From: UTCFX2 sp963726375
GTDB taxonomy: Bacteria > Chloroflexota > Anaerolineae > Anaerolineales > UBA4823
Reading direction: 5' to 3'
Assembly (NCBI GenBank): GCA_963726375.1
Contig: CAVSCE010000011.1
Span: 186,001 to 250,000 of the forward strand
Length of the DNA stretch: 64,000 bases
In this document: positions 29,955 to 39,200 of the stretch, in pieces
How positions within the stretch are numbered: position 1 is the first letter of the stretch
How the letters are laid out: the number at the start of each line of letters is the position of its first letter
Notes under the pieces: generated by a model
What the model was told of the DNA's origin: nothing
The model's database searches: none
Seen by the model: only the letters and a program-made list of their open reading frames with translations
Translations under genes and position numbers: made by a program

Positions 29955-30956
29955 CTAGACCACTTTATAGTAAGCCGCATCGCAGGGCGCGTTGTAAAGC
30001 TTTTCGAGCTCGTCATCCACCCGGCCGATCGACATCTGGAATCCGCCCTGCTCTTGAACGGTGAGCAGCTCGCCGATTTGCGATCCGACCAGCTGGATCC
30101 CTTTTTCTTCAAGCACCTGGGCGACCCGGCGGAAGACGATGAACATTTCCATCAGCGTCGTGGCGCCGGTTCCGTTGATAAATACCACCAGCTTTTCGCC
30201 GGCCTTCACGTCCAAATCCTTCAGCAGGTTGTTGAGCATGATCTCGGCGGTTTCATCCGCGCTTTTCAGCTTCATCCGGCCAACGCCGGCTTCGCCGTGC
30301 TGGCCCATCCCGATCTCCATCTCGTCATCGGGCAGCTCAAAGAACGGGAAACCGGTCGCCGGGTGCGTCGCAGGCGTGGCCGCGACCGCGATCGTCGCCG
30401 TGCTGAGGCTCATTTTCTCGCCGACCCGCAGCACTTCATCGAATGAATACCCGGCTTCGGCGGCAGCTCCGACGACTTTGATCACCATCAGCGTCCCGAT
30501 CAGCCCGCGGCGGTTGTCCTGGTCGTTCCGGGGCGCGTTCGAGATGTCATCGCTGCTCAGGATCCGCTTCATCTTCATGCCCTGACGCCCGGCCATCTGA
30601 ATGACCATGTTCGAAGAAAGGACATCGCCTTCATGGTTGAACACAACCAAAACGACGCCAGCGCCGCGGTCAGCCTGTTTTAACGCTTCCATCACGCGCG
30701 GCGCACCAGGCGCAGCGAATATATCGCCCAGGGCGCAGACGTCGATCAGTCCTTTTCCGACCCAGCCGATTAATGCGGGCTCGTGCCCGGCGCCGCCCAT
30801 CGTGACGACGCCGACTTTGCCAGCCTCTTTAGGTTCGGCACGGGCGACGATCCGCTCGGCTGATTGAACAACCCGCTTGGGATTGGACTTCACGAAGCCG
30901 TCGACGAGCTCTGGGACGAGATTCTCTGCCTTGTTGATGAATTTTTTCATTGCCAT
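29955..30956 (-). CDS. dhaK: DhaK-type substrate-binding kinase subunit (copy 1)
   Basis: 333 residues, full length. GGAGHEPALIGWVGKGLIDV is the substrate-pocket region, and DDEMEIGMGQHGEAG carries the histidine that binds the carbonyl of dihydroxyacetone or related short ketoses as a hemiaminal. C-terminal IGRVDDELEKLYNAP is typical. Paired with dhaL downstream. Its own promoter (31004-31032) overlaps an operator-like 12-mer. In this context the substrate may be a ketotetrose rather than dihydroxyacetone. Confidence 0.9.
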   Translation of the reverse strand: MAMKKFINKAENLVPELVDGFVKSNPKRVVQSAERIVARAEPKEAGKVGVVTMGGAGHEPALIGWVGKGLIDVCALGDIFAAPGAPRVMEALKQADRGAGVVLVVFNHEGDVLSSNMVIQMAGRQGMKMKRILSSDDISNAPRNDQDNRRGLIGTLMVIKVVGAAAEAGYSFDEVLRVGEKMSLSTATIAVAATPATHPATGFPFFELPDDEMEIGMGQHGEAGVGRMKLKSADETAEIMLNNLLKDLDVKAGEKLVVFINGTGATTLMEMFIVFRRVAQVLEEKGIQLVGSQIGELLTVQEQGGFQMSIGRVDDELEKLYNAPCDAAYYKVV

Positions 30957-31003
30957 AATTTAACCCATCCTCTCAATGTTCACTTCTGAATTTTGATAAC
31001 GAA

Positions 31004-31032
31004 ATCTTAACACCAGTCGTCACAAATGTGAA
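31004..31032 (-). promoter_or_regulatory. Promoter of dhaK copy 1
   Basis: On the minus strand TTCACA (31032-31027), exactly 17 bases, TAAGAT (31009-31004). The -35 hexamer and part of the spacer overlap the 12-mer at 31020-31031. Confidence 0.6.
31020..31031. promoter_or_regulatory. Operator-like site O1, TCACAAATGTGA
   Basis: Nearly palindromic 12-mer lying on the dhaK promoter. The same sequence is at 45602-45613 and close variants are at 34111 and 34194. Inferred repressor site. Confidence 0.6.
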
Positions 31033-31059
31033 GACATGGGAGAATTTGACCGATCGAGA

Positions 31060-32918
31060 TCAGATCGTCCGGTCATTGCCGCCGTCGATCTGGATTTGCC
31101 CGCCGGTCATGTGCTGGAACAGCGGGCCGCACATCTCGGCGACCAGCTCAGCCACATCATGACTTTTTATCTCGGTTTTCAGCAGGTTGCGCTTCTTATA
31201 CTGATCAACCGTCATGCCGTAATGCGCAGAGCGCGCCTTCAGCACCTCTTCGGTATACAGGGCGGTATCGAAGACTGCGTCAGGGTGAATGACGTTCACC
31301 CTCACCCGGTCGCCGCCCCATTCCAGCGCAGCAACGCGCGCAAGCTGGGTGACGGCTGCTTTGGAAGTCGAATAGGCCGCCGCGCCAGGCCCCGGGGCGC
31401 GCATGTTCTTGGATCCCACGACGACTACCCGTCCGTAGCGCGGCGCCAGCCGCAGCAGCGGGAAAGCCTCGCGCAGGATCACCATGTTCGAGACAAAATT
31501 GATGTTTAATACCTTCGTGAATTCAGCCAGGGTCAGCTTTTCAATGTGAACTCCGCCGGGGAAAAGCCCGGCATTCAGCACCAGCATGTCCAACCCGCCG
31601 AATTCAGCCCCAACCTTCTGGAGCGTCTTGATCACATTTTCTTCATCTGTGATATCACATTCCATCCCGCGATAGCACGGATGATCGAATGTGCGAACGA
31701 TCTCCGGATTGATGTCGATACCGACCACGCTGCTGCCGCGCCGGAGGAGCGACTCGACGCAGGATTTCCCAATTCCAGAAGCTGCGCCAGTGACCAGCGC
31801 CACTTCTCCCGAGAACGGGAGCAGCTCAGGCCGTCTGGCAGCCGTCCATTTTGCTGCAGATTGGAGATCCTCGAGCGCCAGCGGGTGGTATTCCCCCAGC
31901 CGGGCAGCCGTTCGGACTGCCAGGACGCCATCGTGGAAAAAGCCCGACGCTTCCTTCGCTTCGCGGGCCAGAATCGGCAGCCGCGATCGCTCCCATCCCG
32001 GTCTTCCACAGGATGCTCGCGCCAAGCGCAAGATTCGGCCGGCAGAGCTCCTTCGCTGAATTCTCCATCCGGGACGCGCACCGGGATGCCTGTACGGGCG
32101 AAGCGGCTCGGAACCGGCAGCCCGGATTGAAGCACCTGTTCGCCTGCTTCCGATTCGATGAATTCTCGGATCTCCGCGAAATCATCCAGGTGCAGAACCA
32201 GGGGACGGCCTCGTTGGGACGAGATCCGGTAGCGGATCTTTGGAAGCTCCAGTTTGTCGCCTGGCGAAAGCGCTTCTTCAGCTGGCTCTTCGGCCGGCAG
32301 CCGGTCTTGCGCGATTTGAGCGAGGCGCGCAAACGAGCTGCAGCATTCCGCGCTGGTTTCGCCGCCGACCAGCAGCCCCCGGTTGAGCAGGACATATGCG
32401 CAGCGGACCTGGGCTGCGCGCGTGATCCTCCTGCACAGCCGGCGCATGTCCGCATCAAACGGGGCGATCAACGCAGCTTCTTTGTACCATTCGTGCAGGA
32501 CCTGAGAGCCATTCTTCAGACAGGAGGCTGCCAGGATCGGCAGCGGTTCGCCAAAACAGACATATTTTGAAGTCAGCGCGGCGTGCAGCAGTGCGATGGG
32601 TGGGGGCATCGGTGTCTCACAGAGAGCCCTGCTGTTTGAGAGCGCCTCTCCCAGCTCGGTCGGATCGAAAACCGGCAGCTCGCTCAAACCTTGCAGCGCC
32701 TCCAGCCGCACGCATGCCCAGCCTTCTGGATCTGGGAGGACGGGCGAAGTCCAGCTGACCTGTCCGATCAGAAGCAGTGATTCCTGGATCCCGAATATAT
32801 TCCGCCACGATGTCTTAATGGAGATGGACAACCCGGGCCGGACCCATTGGGTTTTCGTGATGGCCTGGCTGAACTGCCTGATTTCTGTTCTCAGCGCCTC
32901 GACGAGATATTTTTCCAT
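31060..32918 (-). pseudogene. Class II aldolase-like/short-chain dehydrogenase fusion, one frameshift
   Basis: About 620 residues. The N-terminal 390 follow the layout of RhaD-like class II aldolase (LLHAALTSKYV, CAYVLLNRGLLVGGETSAEC). The zinc-binding HTH is replaced by a stretch around FGEP and the NHG histidine by Arg (NRG), so the aldolase is probably inactive. The C-terminal SDR is intact: VTGAASGIGKSC, VLNAG, Ser in VVGSKN, and YSTSK (Y-x3-K). The architecture equals bifunctional rhamnulose-1-phosphate aldolase/lactaldehyde dehydrogenase proteins. One base is missing between about 31985 and 32010. The SDR probably oxidises a polyol or hydroxyaldehyde. It lies in the lsrF-like to regulator operon. 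Confidence 0.8.
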
Positions 32919-33113
32919 ACGAACTGGCCTCCAATAAGCCAGGCATTCAGCCTGACAAAGTTTTCAATGGATTTTGCTGCCGGACCATCAAATACCGATC
33001 AGCATTGGAATTCAAAAAAGTCCAAGAAGAGGCACGGCTTTCCATCAAGCAAAAACCGGAAACCTGGCTATTTCTGTCGGGCCTCTTCTCGCTGACGACC
33101 AGGAGGACCAGTA

Positions 33114-33899
33114 TTAGCGCTCGAAAGTTTCGTAAACTTCAAAAGCCTGCTTGGGCGTGTATCCCTCGTGGATCACGCTCTTCAGGGCACGCGCCATCGC
33201 GCGCGGCCGGTCGTTCTGCCAGATGTTCCGGCCAAGGTTCACACCGATCGCGCCGCCTTGCATGCCCTTGTAAACGAATTCGAGGACTTCGAAATCGTTG
33301 TCGGTCTTTGGACCGCCGGCTATCACAACCGGAACCGGGCAGCCGCCTGCGACTTTTTCGAAATTATCGCAGTAGTAGGTTTTAACGACGGTAGCGCCCA
33401 TTTCTGCGCAGATCCGGCAGGCCATCGCCAGGTAGCGCGCCTCGCGCTTGTCCATCTCCCGACCCACGGCGGTCACAGCCATCACCGGGATGCCGTAAGG
33501 CTCGCACCAGTTAACCAGCTGGGCCAGGTTCAAGATCGAATCGTGTTCGTAATCGCTGCCGACGAAGACGGAAATCCCGATCGCGGAAACATTCAGCCGC
33601 AGCATCTCGTCAACCGACGTCGTGATGCCTTCATTAGAGAGATCACCGCCGGACATGCTCGTGCCGCCGCTTACGCGCAGGATGATCGGGGTTTCGGTCG
33701 TAGGTGGAATTTGCGAGCGGAGCACGCCGCGCGTCACAAACAGGGCGTCGACGAACTCAACTAAAGGAAGCGCCGCATTACCGACGTGTTCCAGCCTGGA
33801 AGTGGGGCCCTGGAAATAGCCGTGGTCCATGGCCAGATAGAAGCACTTCCCATCTTGCTTGATTACTTTTGATACTCGGTTGGCTTTACCCCAATCCAT
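33114..33899 (-). CDS. LsrF/DhnA-type class I aldolase (copy 1)
   Basis: 261 residues from ATG 33899, behind AAGGAG nine bases upstream. It closely follows E. coli LsrF: MDWGKANRVSKVI, FYLAMDHGYFQGPTS, TRGVLRSQIPP, VFVGSDYEHDSI, VTAVGREM, Lys in ATVVKTYYC (Schiff-base lysine) and VNLGRNIWQ near the phosphate site. LsrF cleaves or thiolyses phosphorylated autoinducer-2; wider relatives are fructose-bisphosphate aldolases. With no LsrK or LsrG nearby, an aldol reaction on a phosphorylated short sugar is more likely than AI-2 breakdown. First gene of the minus-strand operon. Confidence 0.8.
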   Translation of the reverse strand: MDWGKANRVSKVIKQDGKCFYLAMDHGYFQGPTSRLEHVGNAALPLVEFVDALFVTRGVLRSQIPPTTETPIILRVSGGTSMSGGDLSNEGITTSVDEMLRLNVSAIGISVFVGSDYEHDSILNLAQLVNWCEPYGIPVMAVTAVGREMDKREARYLAMACRICAEMGATVVKTYYCDNFEKVAGGCPVPVVIAGGPKTDNDFEVLEFVYKGMQGGAIGVNLGRNIWQNDRPRAMARALKSVIHEGYTPKQAFEVYETFER

Positions 33900-34052
33900 A
33901 ATAGAAAACTCCTTGTCGTTGTGTGAAATGATATGAATCTCCTGCGACAAGGGAGGCGATGGCAGAACGGGTGTGGGCTCCGGCAGAGTCGGATTGGAGG
34001 CGTAATCCGCCCGGCCTGAGAAATCGGTTTTTGAAACCCCCGCTGCATGTTT

Positions 34053-34081
34053 AAAATAGCATGATCGCAGACAGATGTCAA
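34053..34081 (-). promoter_or_regulatory. Promoter of the lsrF-like operon
   Basis: On the minus strand TTGACA (34081-34076), 17 bases, TATTTT (34058-34053). The leader to the ATG at 33899 is about 147 bases. An operator-like 12-mer lies 30 bases upstream. Confidence 0.7.
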
Positions 34082-34110
34082 GTCCCAATTTTCACGATTG
34101 ACCAGTTGAT

Positions 34111-34122
34111 TCACGAATGTGA
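34111..34122. promoter_or_regulatory. Operator-like site O2, TCACGAATGTGA
   Basis: Variant of the 12-mer, between the two divergent promoters. Confidence 0.55.
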
Positions 34123-34165
34123 CATTAGAAAAGCTCATTTAAGACCTTTTCAGGGCACCCGCTCA

Positions 34166-34194
34166 TTGACAAACTCACATATGCATGCTATATT
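34166..34194 (+). promoter_or_regulatory. Promoter of the carbohydrate ABC operon
   Basis: Consensus TTGACA (34166-34171), exactly 17 bases, TATATT (34189-34194). Operator-like half-sites lie in the spacer and just after the -10. Confidence 0.8.
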
Positions 34195-34206
34195 CACGTA
34201 TGTGAG
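34174..34206. promoter_or_regulatory. Operator-like inverted repeat O3
   Basis: CTCACATATG (34174-34183) and CGTATGTGAG (34197-34206) form an inverted repeat with one mismatch, separated by 13 bases. The right half contains TCACGTATGTGA (34194-34205). A bound protein would block RNA polymerase on the 34166-34194 promoter. Confidence 0.65.
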
Positions 34207-34565
34207 AGATTGCTGGTCGGCATTCATGTTTGACAGAACAGTCGGTAAGTCTTGCGCCCATTCTGGTGAAATCCAGCGGTTTTTCTCTAGCGTATTTCCA
34301 TCCTCTTGCGATAAAATGAGTATGCGACAGGCAGGAAGATAGCATGTCCTGCGGGTGTGGTGAATTCAGAATGACCATTAAGTTTAGATCGGGAACTCGT
34401 CCCGGCCAGCTGGAGGCAAAAGAAAGCTGCCAGGCGCGCCTTGATCTGCTTTATGGATAGAGGAAGGAGGTGGATGCGTTTCTAACCTGGTCCAAGATTT
34501 CTCGGAATTTGACGGCACCTGAAATAGAGTATCGATACCAATAATTGAAGGATAATGAGGAGAAA

Positions 34566-36051
34566 ATGCAAAAACATCGATTTTTCAACACCGTTATGGT
34601 AGCGCTCTTGCTGCTTGGCTTGCTTGCAGCAGCTTGCGCCCCGGCTCCTACCCAGGCCCCGGCGCCCGCCGCAACCGAAGCTCCTGCTGCTCCAGCTCCC
34701 GCTGAACCCGTTGCTACCGAAGCTCCGGCTGAACCCGTTGCTACCGAAGCTCCAGCCGAGCCGGTCGCGACCGAAGCGCCTGCAGCCGAAGCGCCGAAGT
34801 CCGATGTCGAGCTGGTCTTCGTCTGGCACTCCGGTGGTCTCGGCGAGAAGTTTGAAGAGCTCGCTCAGCAGTACACCGCGTTGACCGGCGTAAAAGTTCG
34901 TGCGGACCTGGTCCCCTACGGCCCGCAGTGGCACGACAAGATCGCGGCCGAGTTCGCAGCCCAGGGCTCCGGCTTTGACCTGGCGATGTTCGACAGCCAG
35001 TCGATGTCCGAGTTTGCCTCCGGCGGTCACGTCGTTCAGCTGAACGACTACATCGACCAGAGCGAGCTGATCAGCGCTGAGGACTTCACCCCCGCTGCCC
35101 TGCGCCAGTACGGCGAGTATCCGGAAGGCTCTGGCAACATCTTCGCCCTCCCGATCAACCAGGACTGCATGGGCCTCGTCTACCGCAAGGACCTCTTTGA
35201 GGATCCGGCCGAAAAGGAAGCCTTCAAGGCCAAATACGGCTACGAGCTGGCTGTCCCCACCACCTACATGATGATGCGCGACATCGCTGAATTCTTCACC
35301 CGCCCCGAAGAGAACCTCTACGGCCTGGCCTCCTACGGCAGCCGCGACTACGATGCGGTCACCAGCCCGCTGGACGGCGTGATCTGGTCGTACGGCGGAG
35401 CCCTCTGGGATCCTGAGACCAAGATGGCCCAGGGCGTGATCAACTCCGAGACCAACGTCAAGGCGCTTGAGTATCTACGCCGACCTGTTCCAGTTCATGC
35501 CCCCCGGCGCATCTGCCTGGTTCTACGACGAAGTCAACAACGCGGTCCACACCGGCATCGTCGCAATGGCGATCAACTGGTACTACTTCTTCTTCGTCCA
35601 CGCCGACCCGGCGATCAACCCCTACGCCGACAAGATGGGCTACGACGTACTCCCCGGCGAGATGGTCGACGGCAAGCTCAACCGCGGCATTTCCGTCGGC
35701 GGTCAGGGTCTTTCGATCTCGGCTTACTCGAAGAACATCGAAGAAGCCTGGAAGCTGCTCGAGTGGTTCATGACCAACGAGATCCAGTGGCAGTGGACCG
35801 AGATCGGCGCACAGACCGGTCGGGTCGACATCCTCACCGATCCAAGATATGTCACGACCAAGCCATGGAACGAGACCTTCCCTGAGTCGATGAAATATGT
35901 CCAGGATTACTGGCACGTGATCGAGTATCCTGAGCTGCTCGACATCTGGCAGAAGTACGCCAGCCTGGTCGTCTCCGGCGAAATGGGCGCGAAGGAAGCG
36001 CTGGACGCCGTCGCCGTGGAACACCAGGCGATCATGGATCAGATGGAGTAA
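34566..36051 (+). pseudogene. Carbohydrate ABC transporter substrate-binding lipoprotein, one frameshift
   Basis: About 495 residues after joining. ATG 34566 follows GAGGAG. The lipobox is LLAAACAP, then an Ala/Pro/Thr/Glu linker made of three 27-base repeats, then a family 1 extracellular sugar-binding fold (VELVFVWHSGGLGEKFEELAQQYT... FDLAMFDSQSM... GISVGGQGLSISAYSKN). One extra base near 35472-35476 breaks ALEYYADLFQFMPPG. It captures a sugar or polyol and delivers it to the two permeases downstream. The first gene of the importer operon, it is followed by a strong hairpin that may protect its mRNA. Confidence 0.85.
34701..34781 (+). repeat. Three tandem 27-base repeats in the lipoprotein linker
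   Basis: Units at 34701-34727, 34728-34754 and 34755-34781 each encode AEPVATEAP. The first two are nearly identical in DNA and the third diverges at synonymous positions. A flexible spacer between lipid anchor and binding domain. Confidence 0.85.
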
Positions 36052-36067
36052 TTTCTTGTGTGAATCC

Positions 36068-36098
36068 GTCCCCGCGCAGAAGCCTTCTGTGCGGGGAC
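36068..36098 (+). other. Strong intercistronic hairpin
   Basis: A 14-bp stem (36068-36081 with 36085-36098, one G-U pair) and GCC loop, with no U-tract. It lies just after the binding-protein gene and before the permeases. Such hairpins commonly protect the upstream mRNA end and lower downstream expression. Confidence 0.6.
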
Positions 36099-36264
36099 GT
36101 AAACTTGACCCTGCTGGCGGCCCCGCAGCTATCTCAGACAAAGACCAGCTGGTGGTTGAGTCCATCACAAAGCTTGCGTTTCCCGATCTTCCACTCAAAA
36201 TTCATCCCTGCCAGAAGATTGGGGACGCAAGCCCTCTAATAGATTTCTAAGTGGAGGCTGAAAC

Positions 36265-37200
36265 TTGAATACTGCCCTTCCTGCTCCTTCAGATGATAAA
36301 CCCGTTGTCGTTAAACGACATGGGATGAGTGATGATGTCCTGAAAAGGGTTATGCTCGCGCCGGCGGTCCTGATCATTGTCGGCCTGGTGCTCTACCCGT
36401 TTCTTTGGGCTGTCTATTTGAGCTTTCATCAGTTTTCAATCCTGAAGAAAAAACCAGCCGTGTTTATTGGATTGGAGAATTATCAGAGCTTGCTTCACGA
36501 TCCGGATATCTGGGAGCGGTTTATTTTTACCGGAAAATTTGTCTTCACAGTGGTATCGATTGAGCTGGTTTTCGGTTTCTTGATCGCATATTTCATTCAC
36601 ACGCAGTTCAAAGGGGGCGGCGTCTGGGTCACCCTGCTTCTGCTGCCGATGATGATCGCGCCGGTTATTTCTGGATTGTTCTGGAAATACATCCTCTCGA
36701 ACAACTGGGGGGTGATTAACTATTTCATTAAGGGAATTCTGGGATTGCCTGAAGTCCAATGGTTGAGTACGAACACGGCGGGGTTTTGGTCGATTGTGAT
36801 CGTCGACGTCTGGATGTGGACCCCGTTCATGATGCTGCTCAGCCTGGCGGGTCTTTCGGCGGTTCCGACATACCTTTACGAATCAGCTGAAGTGGATCGG
36901 GCGTCGTCCTGGTTCAAGTTCACACGGATCACCCTGCCGCTGTCCGCTCCATTAATCTTGCTGGCGGTCGTTTTCCGGACGATTGATGCCTTCAAGACGA
37001 CGGATATCGTCTGGGTGTTAACAGCCGGCGGACCCGGCTCTTCCACAGAGACTATCGCATACGCCCTCTACAAGCTGGCGTTTGCGTTCTACAAGACAGG
37101 CGAGGCTTCAGCCCTGGCGGTCATGCTCTTGATCACAGTGATCGGCCTGAGCATTATCCTTGTGCGCGTGCTGAACCGCGCCAAGCAAGCGACACAGTAG
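36265..37200 (+). CDS. Carbohydrate ABC transporter permease (MalF/UgpA type)
   Basis: 311 residues with six membrane helices. After a short basic N-terminus comes LAPAVLIIVGLVLYPFLWAVYLSF. The EAA loop that contacts the ATPase reads YESAEVDRASSWFKFTRITLPL (EAA---G region near residues 210-230). C-terminal GGPGSSTETIAYALYKLAF is typical of this family. It forms the membrane channel with the next gene. Confidence 0.9.
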   Translation: MNTALPAPSDDKPVVVKRHGMSDDVLKRVMLAPAVLIIVGLVLYPFLWAVYLSFHQFSILKKKPAVFIGLENYQSLLHDPDIWERFIFTGKFVFTVVSIELVFGFLIAYFIHTQFKGGGVWVTLLLLPMMIAPVISGLFWKYILSNNWGVINYFIKGILGLPEVQWLSTNTAGFWSIVIVDVWMWTPFMMLLSLAGLSAVPTYLYESAEVDRASSWFKFTRITLPLSAPLILLAVVFRTIDAFKTTDIVWVLTAGGPGSSTETIAYALYKLAFAFYKTGEASALAVMLLITVIGLSIILVRVLNRAKQATQ

Positions 37201-37212
37201 ACGGAGCAAGCC

Positions 37213-38055
37213 ATGCATTCGAAAAAACTCTTAAAACGCATTCTTGCCTGGGCGCTGCTGATCCTCCTGATCGTGATCTTCATCTTTCCGTTTTACTGGA
37301 TGGTCGCCACAGCCCTGAAAACCCGGATTCAGATCGTCAATATCCCCCCCCTGTTTATCTTCACGCCGACCTTAGATAATTTCAAAGGTGTCTTCTTCAC
37401 AAGCTCCGGGTTGGAGACGAACTTTAAAGAATTCTTCAAGATGAGCATCATCATCAGCGCCCTGAGCACCTTTTTCTCGGTTCTCTTCGGCTCGCTGGCA
37501 GCCTACAGCGTCTCGCGCTTCAAGATGAAGGGTAAAGATGACCTGATGTTCTTCATCCTGAGCACGCGCATGCTCCCGCCAATCGCCACGCTGGTGCCGC
37601 TGTTCTTGATGTACCGTCAGCTCGGCCTTTCCGACACGGTGCACGGGATGGTTCTGCTGTATACGATGTTCAACCTGGGCTTTACGACCTGGATGATGAA
37701 GAGCTTCTTCGATGAGATCCCGATCGAATATGAGGAAGCCGCGCTGATGGACGGCTACAGCCGCTGGGAAGCGTTCGTGAAAGTAGTCCTGCCTCAATCG
37801 GTCACCGGCCTGGCAGCCTCGGCTGTCTTCTGCCTGATCGCGAGCTGGAACGAATTTGTTTACGGATCTATCCTGACGACCCGTTATGCCCGTACGGTCC
37901 CGCCGGCGGTGGCAGTGCGCGTCGGTCACGAAGGATACGAGTGGGGCAAGATCGCCGCGACGGCCTTCATGTACGTCTTACCAGTATTGATTTTCACCTT
38001 CCTGGTTCGAAAATCCTTGCTGCGCGGTCTCACCTTTGGCGCGATCAAGAAATAG
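37213..38055 (+). CDS. Carbohydrate ABC transporter permease (MalG/UgpE type)
   Basis: 280 residues, six membrane helices. ILLIVIFIFPFYWMVATALK at the N-terminus and the coupling loop EEAALMDGYSRWEAFVKVVLPQ identify the MalG-type subunit. It starts 12 bases after its partner permease. Confidence 0.9.
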   Translation: MHSKKLLKRILAWALLILLIVIFIFPFYWMVATALKTRIQIVNIPPLFIFTPTLDNFKGVFFTSSGLETNFKEFFKMSIIISALSTFFSVLFGSLAAYSVSRFKMKGKDDLMFFILSTRMLPPIATLVPLFLMYRQLGLSDTVHGMVLLYTMFNLGFTTWMMKSFFDEIPIEYEEAALMDGYSRWEAFVKVVLPQSVTGLAASAVFCLIASWNEFVYGSILTTRYARTVPPAVAVRVGHEGYEWGKIAATAFMYVLPVLIFTFLVRKSLLRGLTFGAIKK

Positions 38056-38095
38056 GCCGAAGAGGATCGATTCTTCAGAGAGTGAGATACCAAAC

Positions 38096-39190
38096 ATGGC
38101 TAAAGTCGAATTACGTGATATTGTCAAGAGATACGGTCAAAATGTCGCCGTCAATCATGTCAACCTGACCGTCGAGGACGGCGAATTCCTGATCTTACTG
38201 GGTCCATCAGGCTGTGGGAAAACGACCAGCTTGCGCAGTATCGCCGGGTTGGAAGCTCTGGATGGAGGCGAAATACTGATCGATGACGTCGTCGTCAATG
38301 ACAAACGTGCCTCAGATCGAGATACAGCTTTTTGCTTCCAGCAGTACGCCCTGTACCCCCACCTGACTGCATTTGAAAATATCGCCTTCCCGCTCCGAAC
38401 GCAGCAGATGGCCAATCAGGAAGTGGAACACCGCGTGACTGAGGTTGGAAAGCAGCTTCAGATTGAAGAGATCTTCACAAGAAAACCCAGCAAATTGAGC
38501 GCCGGCGACCAGCAGCGCGTCGCCCTGGCGCGCGCGATGGTCCGGCAGCCGAAAGTCTATCTGATGGATGAGCCGCTGTCCAACCTGGACGCTCAGCTGC
38601 GCGTCGATATGCGCGGCGAGCTCCGCCGGCTTCAAATAACCAACAGAATCACCACCATATATGTTACTCACGACCAGACCGAAGCGATGGCCATGGCCGA
38701 CCGGATTGCGATCATGAACCTGGGCGTGCTCCAGCAGGTCGGCACCCCGGACGATGTCTATACCTATCCGGTAAACTTGTTTGTGGCGAATTTCATCGGC
38801 AGTCCCAGCATGAATTTCATCAATTGCGAATATGTTGCCGCCGATCATGGTGTGCGCATTCCGACGGAGACCGATTCGGTCGTCTACAGACTTCCGGAAG
38901 ATATCAAGCAATCGGTTTCTGGTTTGAAAGACGGCGATGAGCTGGTTTTGGGCATCCGGCCGGAAGACGTGTACATTCATACGGAACCGGTGGATGATGG
39001 TTTTGAAGTCAAATACATCCTGTTGGAAGCCCTGGGATCTGAGAACATCCACCATGTCGGTCACAGTAATCTGTTTGTGATTGCTCGAACCTCTCCGGCT
39101 GATGTCTTCGAAGAAGGCCAGTCCCTCTGGATTTCTTTCGAGCATGCTGGTATCCGGCTTTTCGATCGAAAAACCGAGATGGCGATTTAG
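38096..39190 (+). CDS. ABC transporter ATPase 1 (MalK/UgpC type)
   Basis: About 364 residues from the ATG at 38096 (MAKVELRDIVKRYG). Walker A GPSGCGKTTS, Q-loop in CFQQYALYPHL, Walker B VYLMDEPLSNLDAQ and switch His in YVTHDQTEAM are normal. The signature is LSAGDQQR instead of LSGGQ/E, a mild degeneration. The C-terminal regulatory OB-like domain is present (about 240-364). Two different ATPases in one operon imply a heterodimer, as in the glycerol importer GlpST of rhizobia. Confidence 0.85.
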   Translation: MAKVELRDIVKRYGQNVAVNHVNLTVEDGEFLILLGPSGCGKTTSLRSIAGLEALDGGEILIDDVVVNDKRASDRDTAFCFQQYALYPHLTAFENIAFPLRTQQMANQEVEHRVTEVGKQLQIEEIFTRKPSKLSAGDQQRVALARAMVRQPKVYLMDEPLSNLDAQLRVDMRGELRRLQITNRITTIYVTHDQTEAMAMADRIAIMNLGVLQQVGTPDDVYTYPVNLFVANFIGSPSMNFINCEYVAADHGVRIPTETDSVVYRLPEDIKQSVSGLKDGDELVLGIRPEDVYIHTEPVDDGFEVKYILLEALGSENIHHVGHSNLFVIARTSPADVFEEGQSLWISFEHAGIRLFDRKTEMAI

Positions 39191-39200
39191 GAAGGTTGCT

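Larger units (their letters stand above)
33900..34565. promoter_or_regulatory. Divergent control region, aldolase operon / sugar ABC operon
   Basis: Gene-free except for leader sequence. It contains promoters on both strands and three operator-like sites (separate entries). The ABC-operon leader of about 360 bases holds no recognised riboswitch. Confidence 0.7.

Noticed and set aside
33027..33089. Terminator between the lsrF-like and SDR-fusion genes
   Set aside because: The AGAAGAGGC/GCCTCTTCT arms are 47 bases apart with no U-tract, too weak to call.
33114..33899. Complete AI-2 (lsr) uptake and processing locus
   Set aside because: An LsrF-like aldolase and a SorC-type regulator are present, but no LsrK, LsrG or LsrB-type binding protein was found; the importer is of the MalEFG type.
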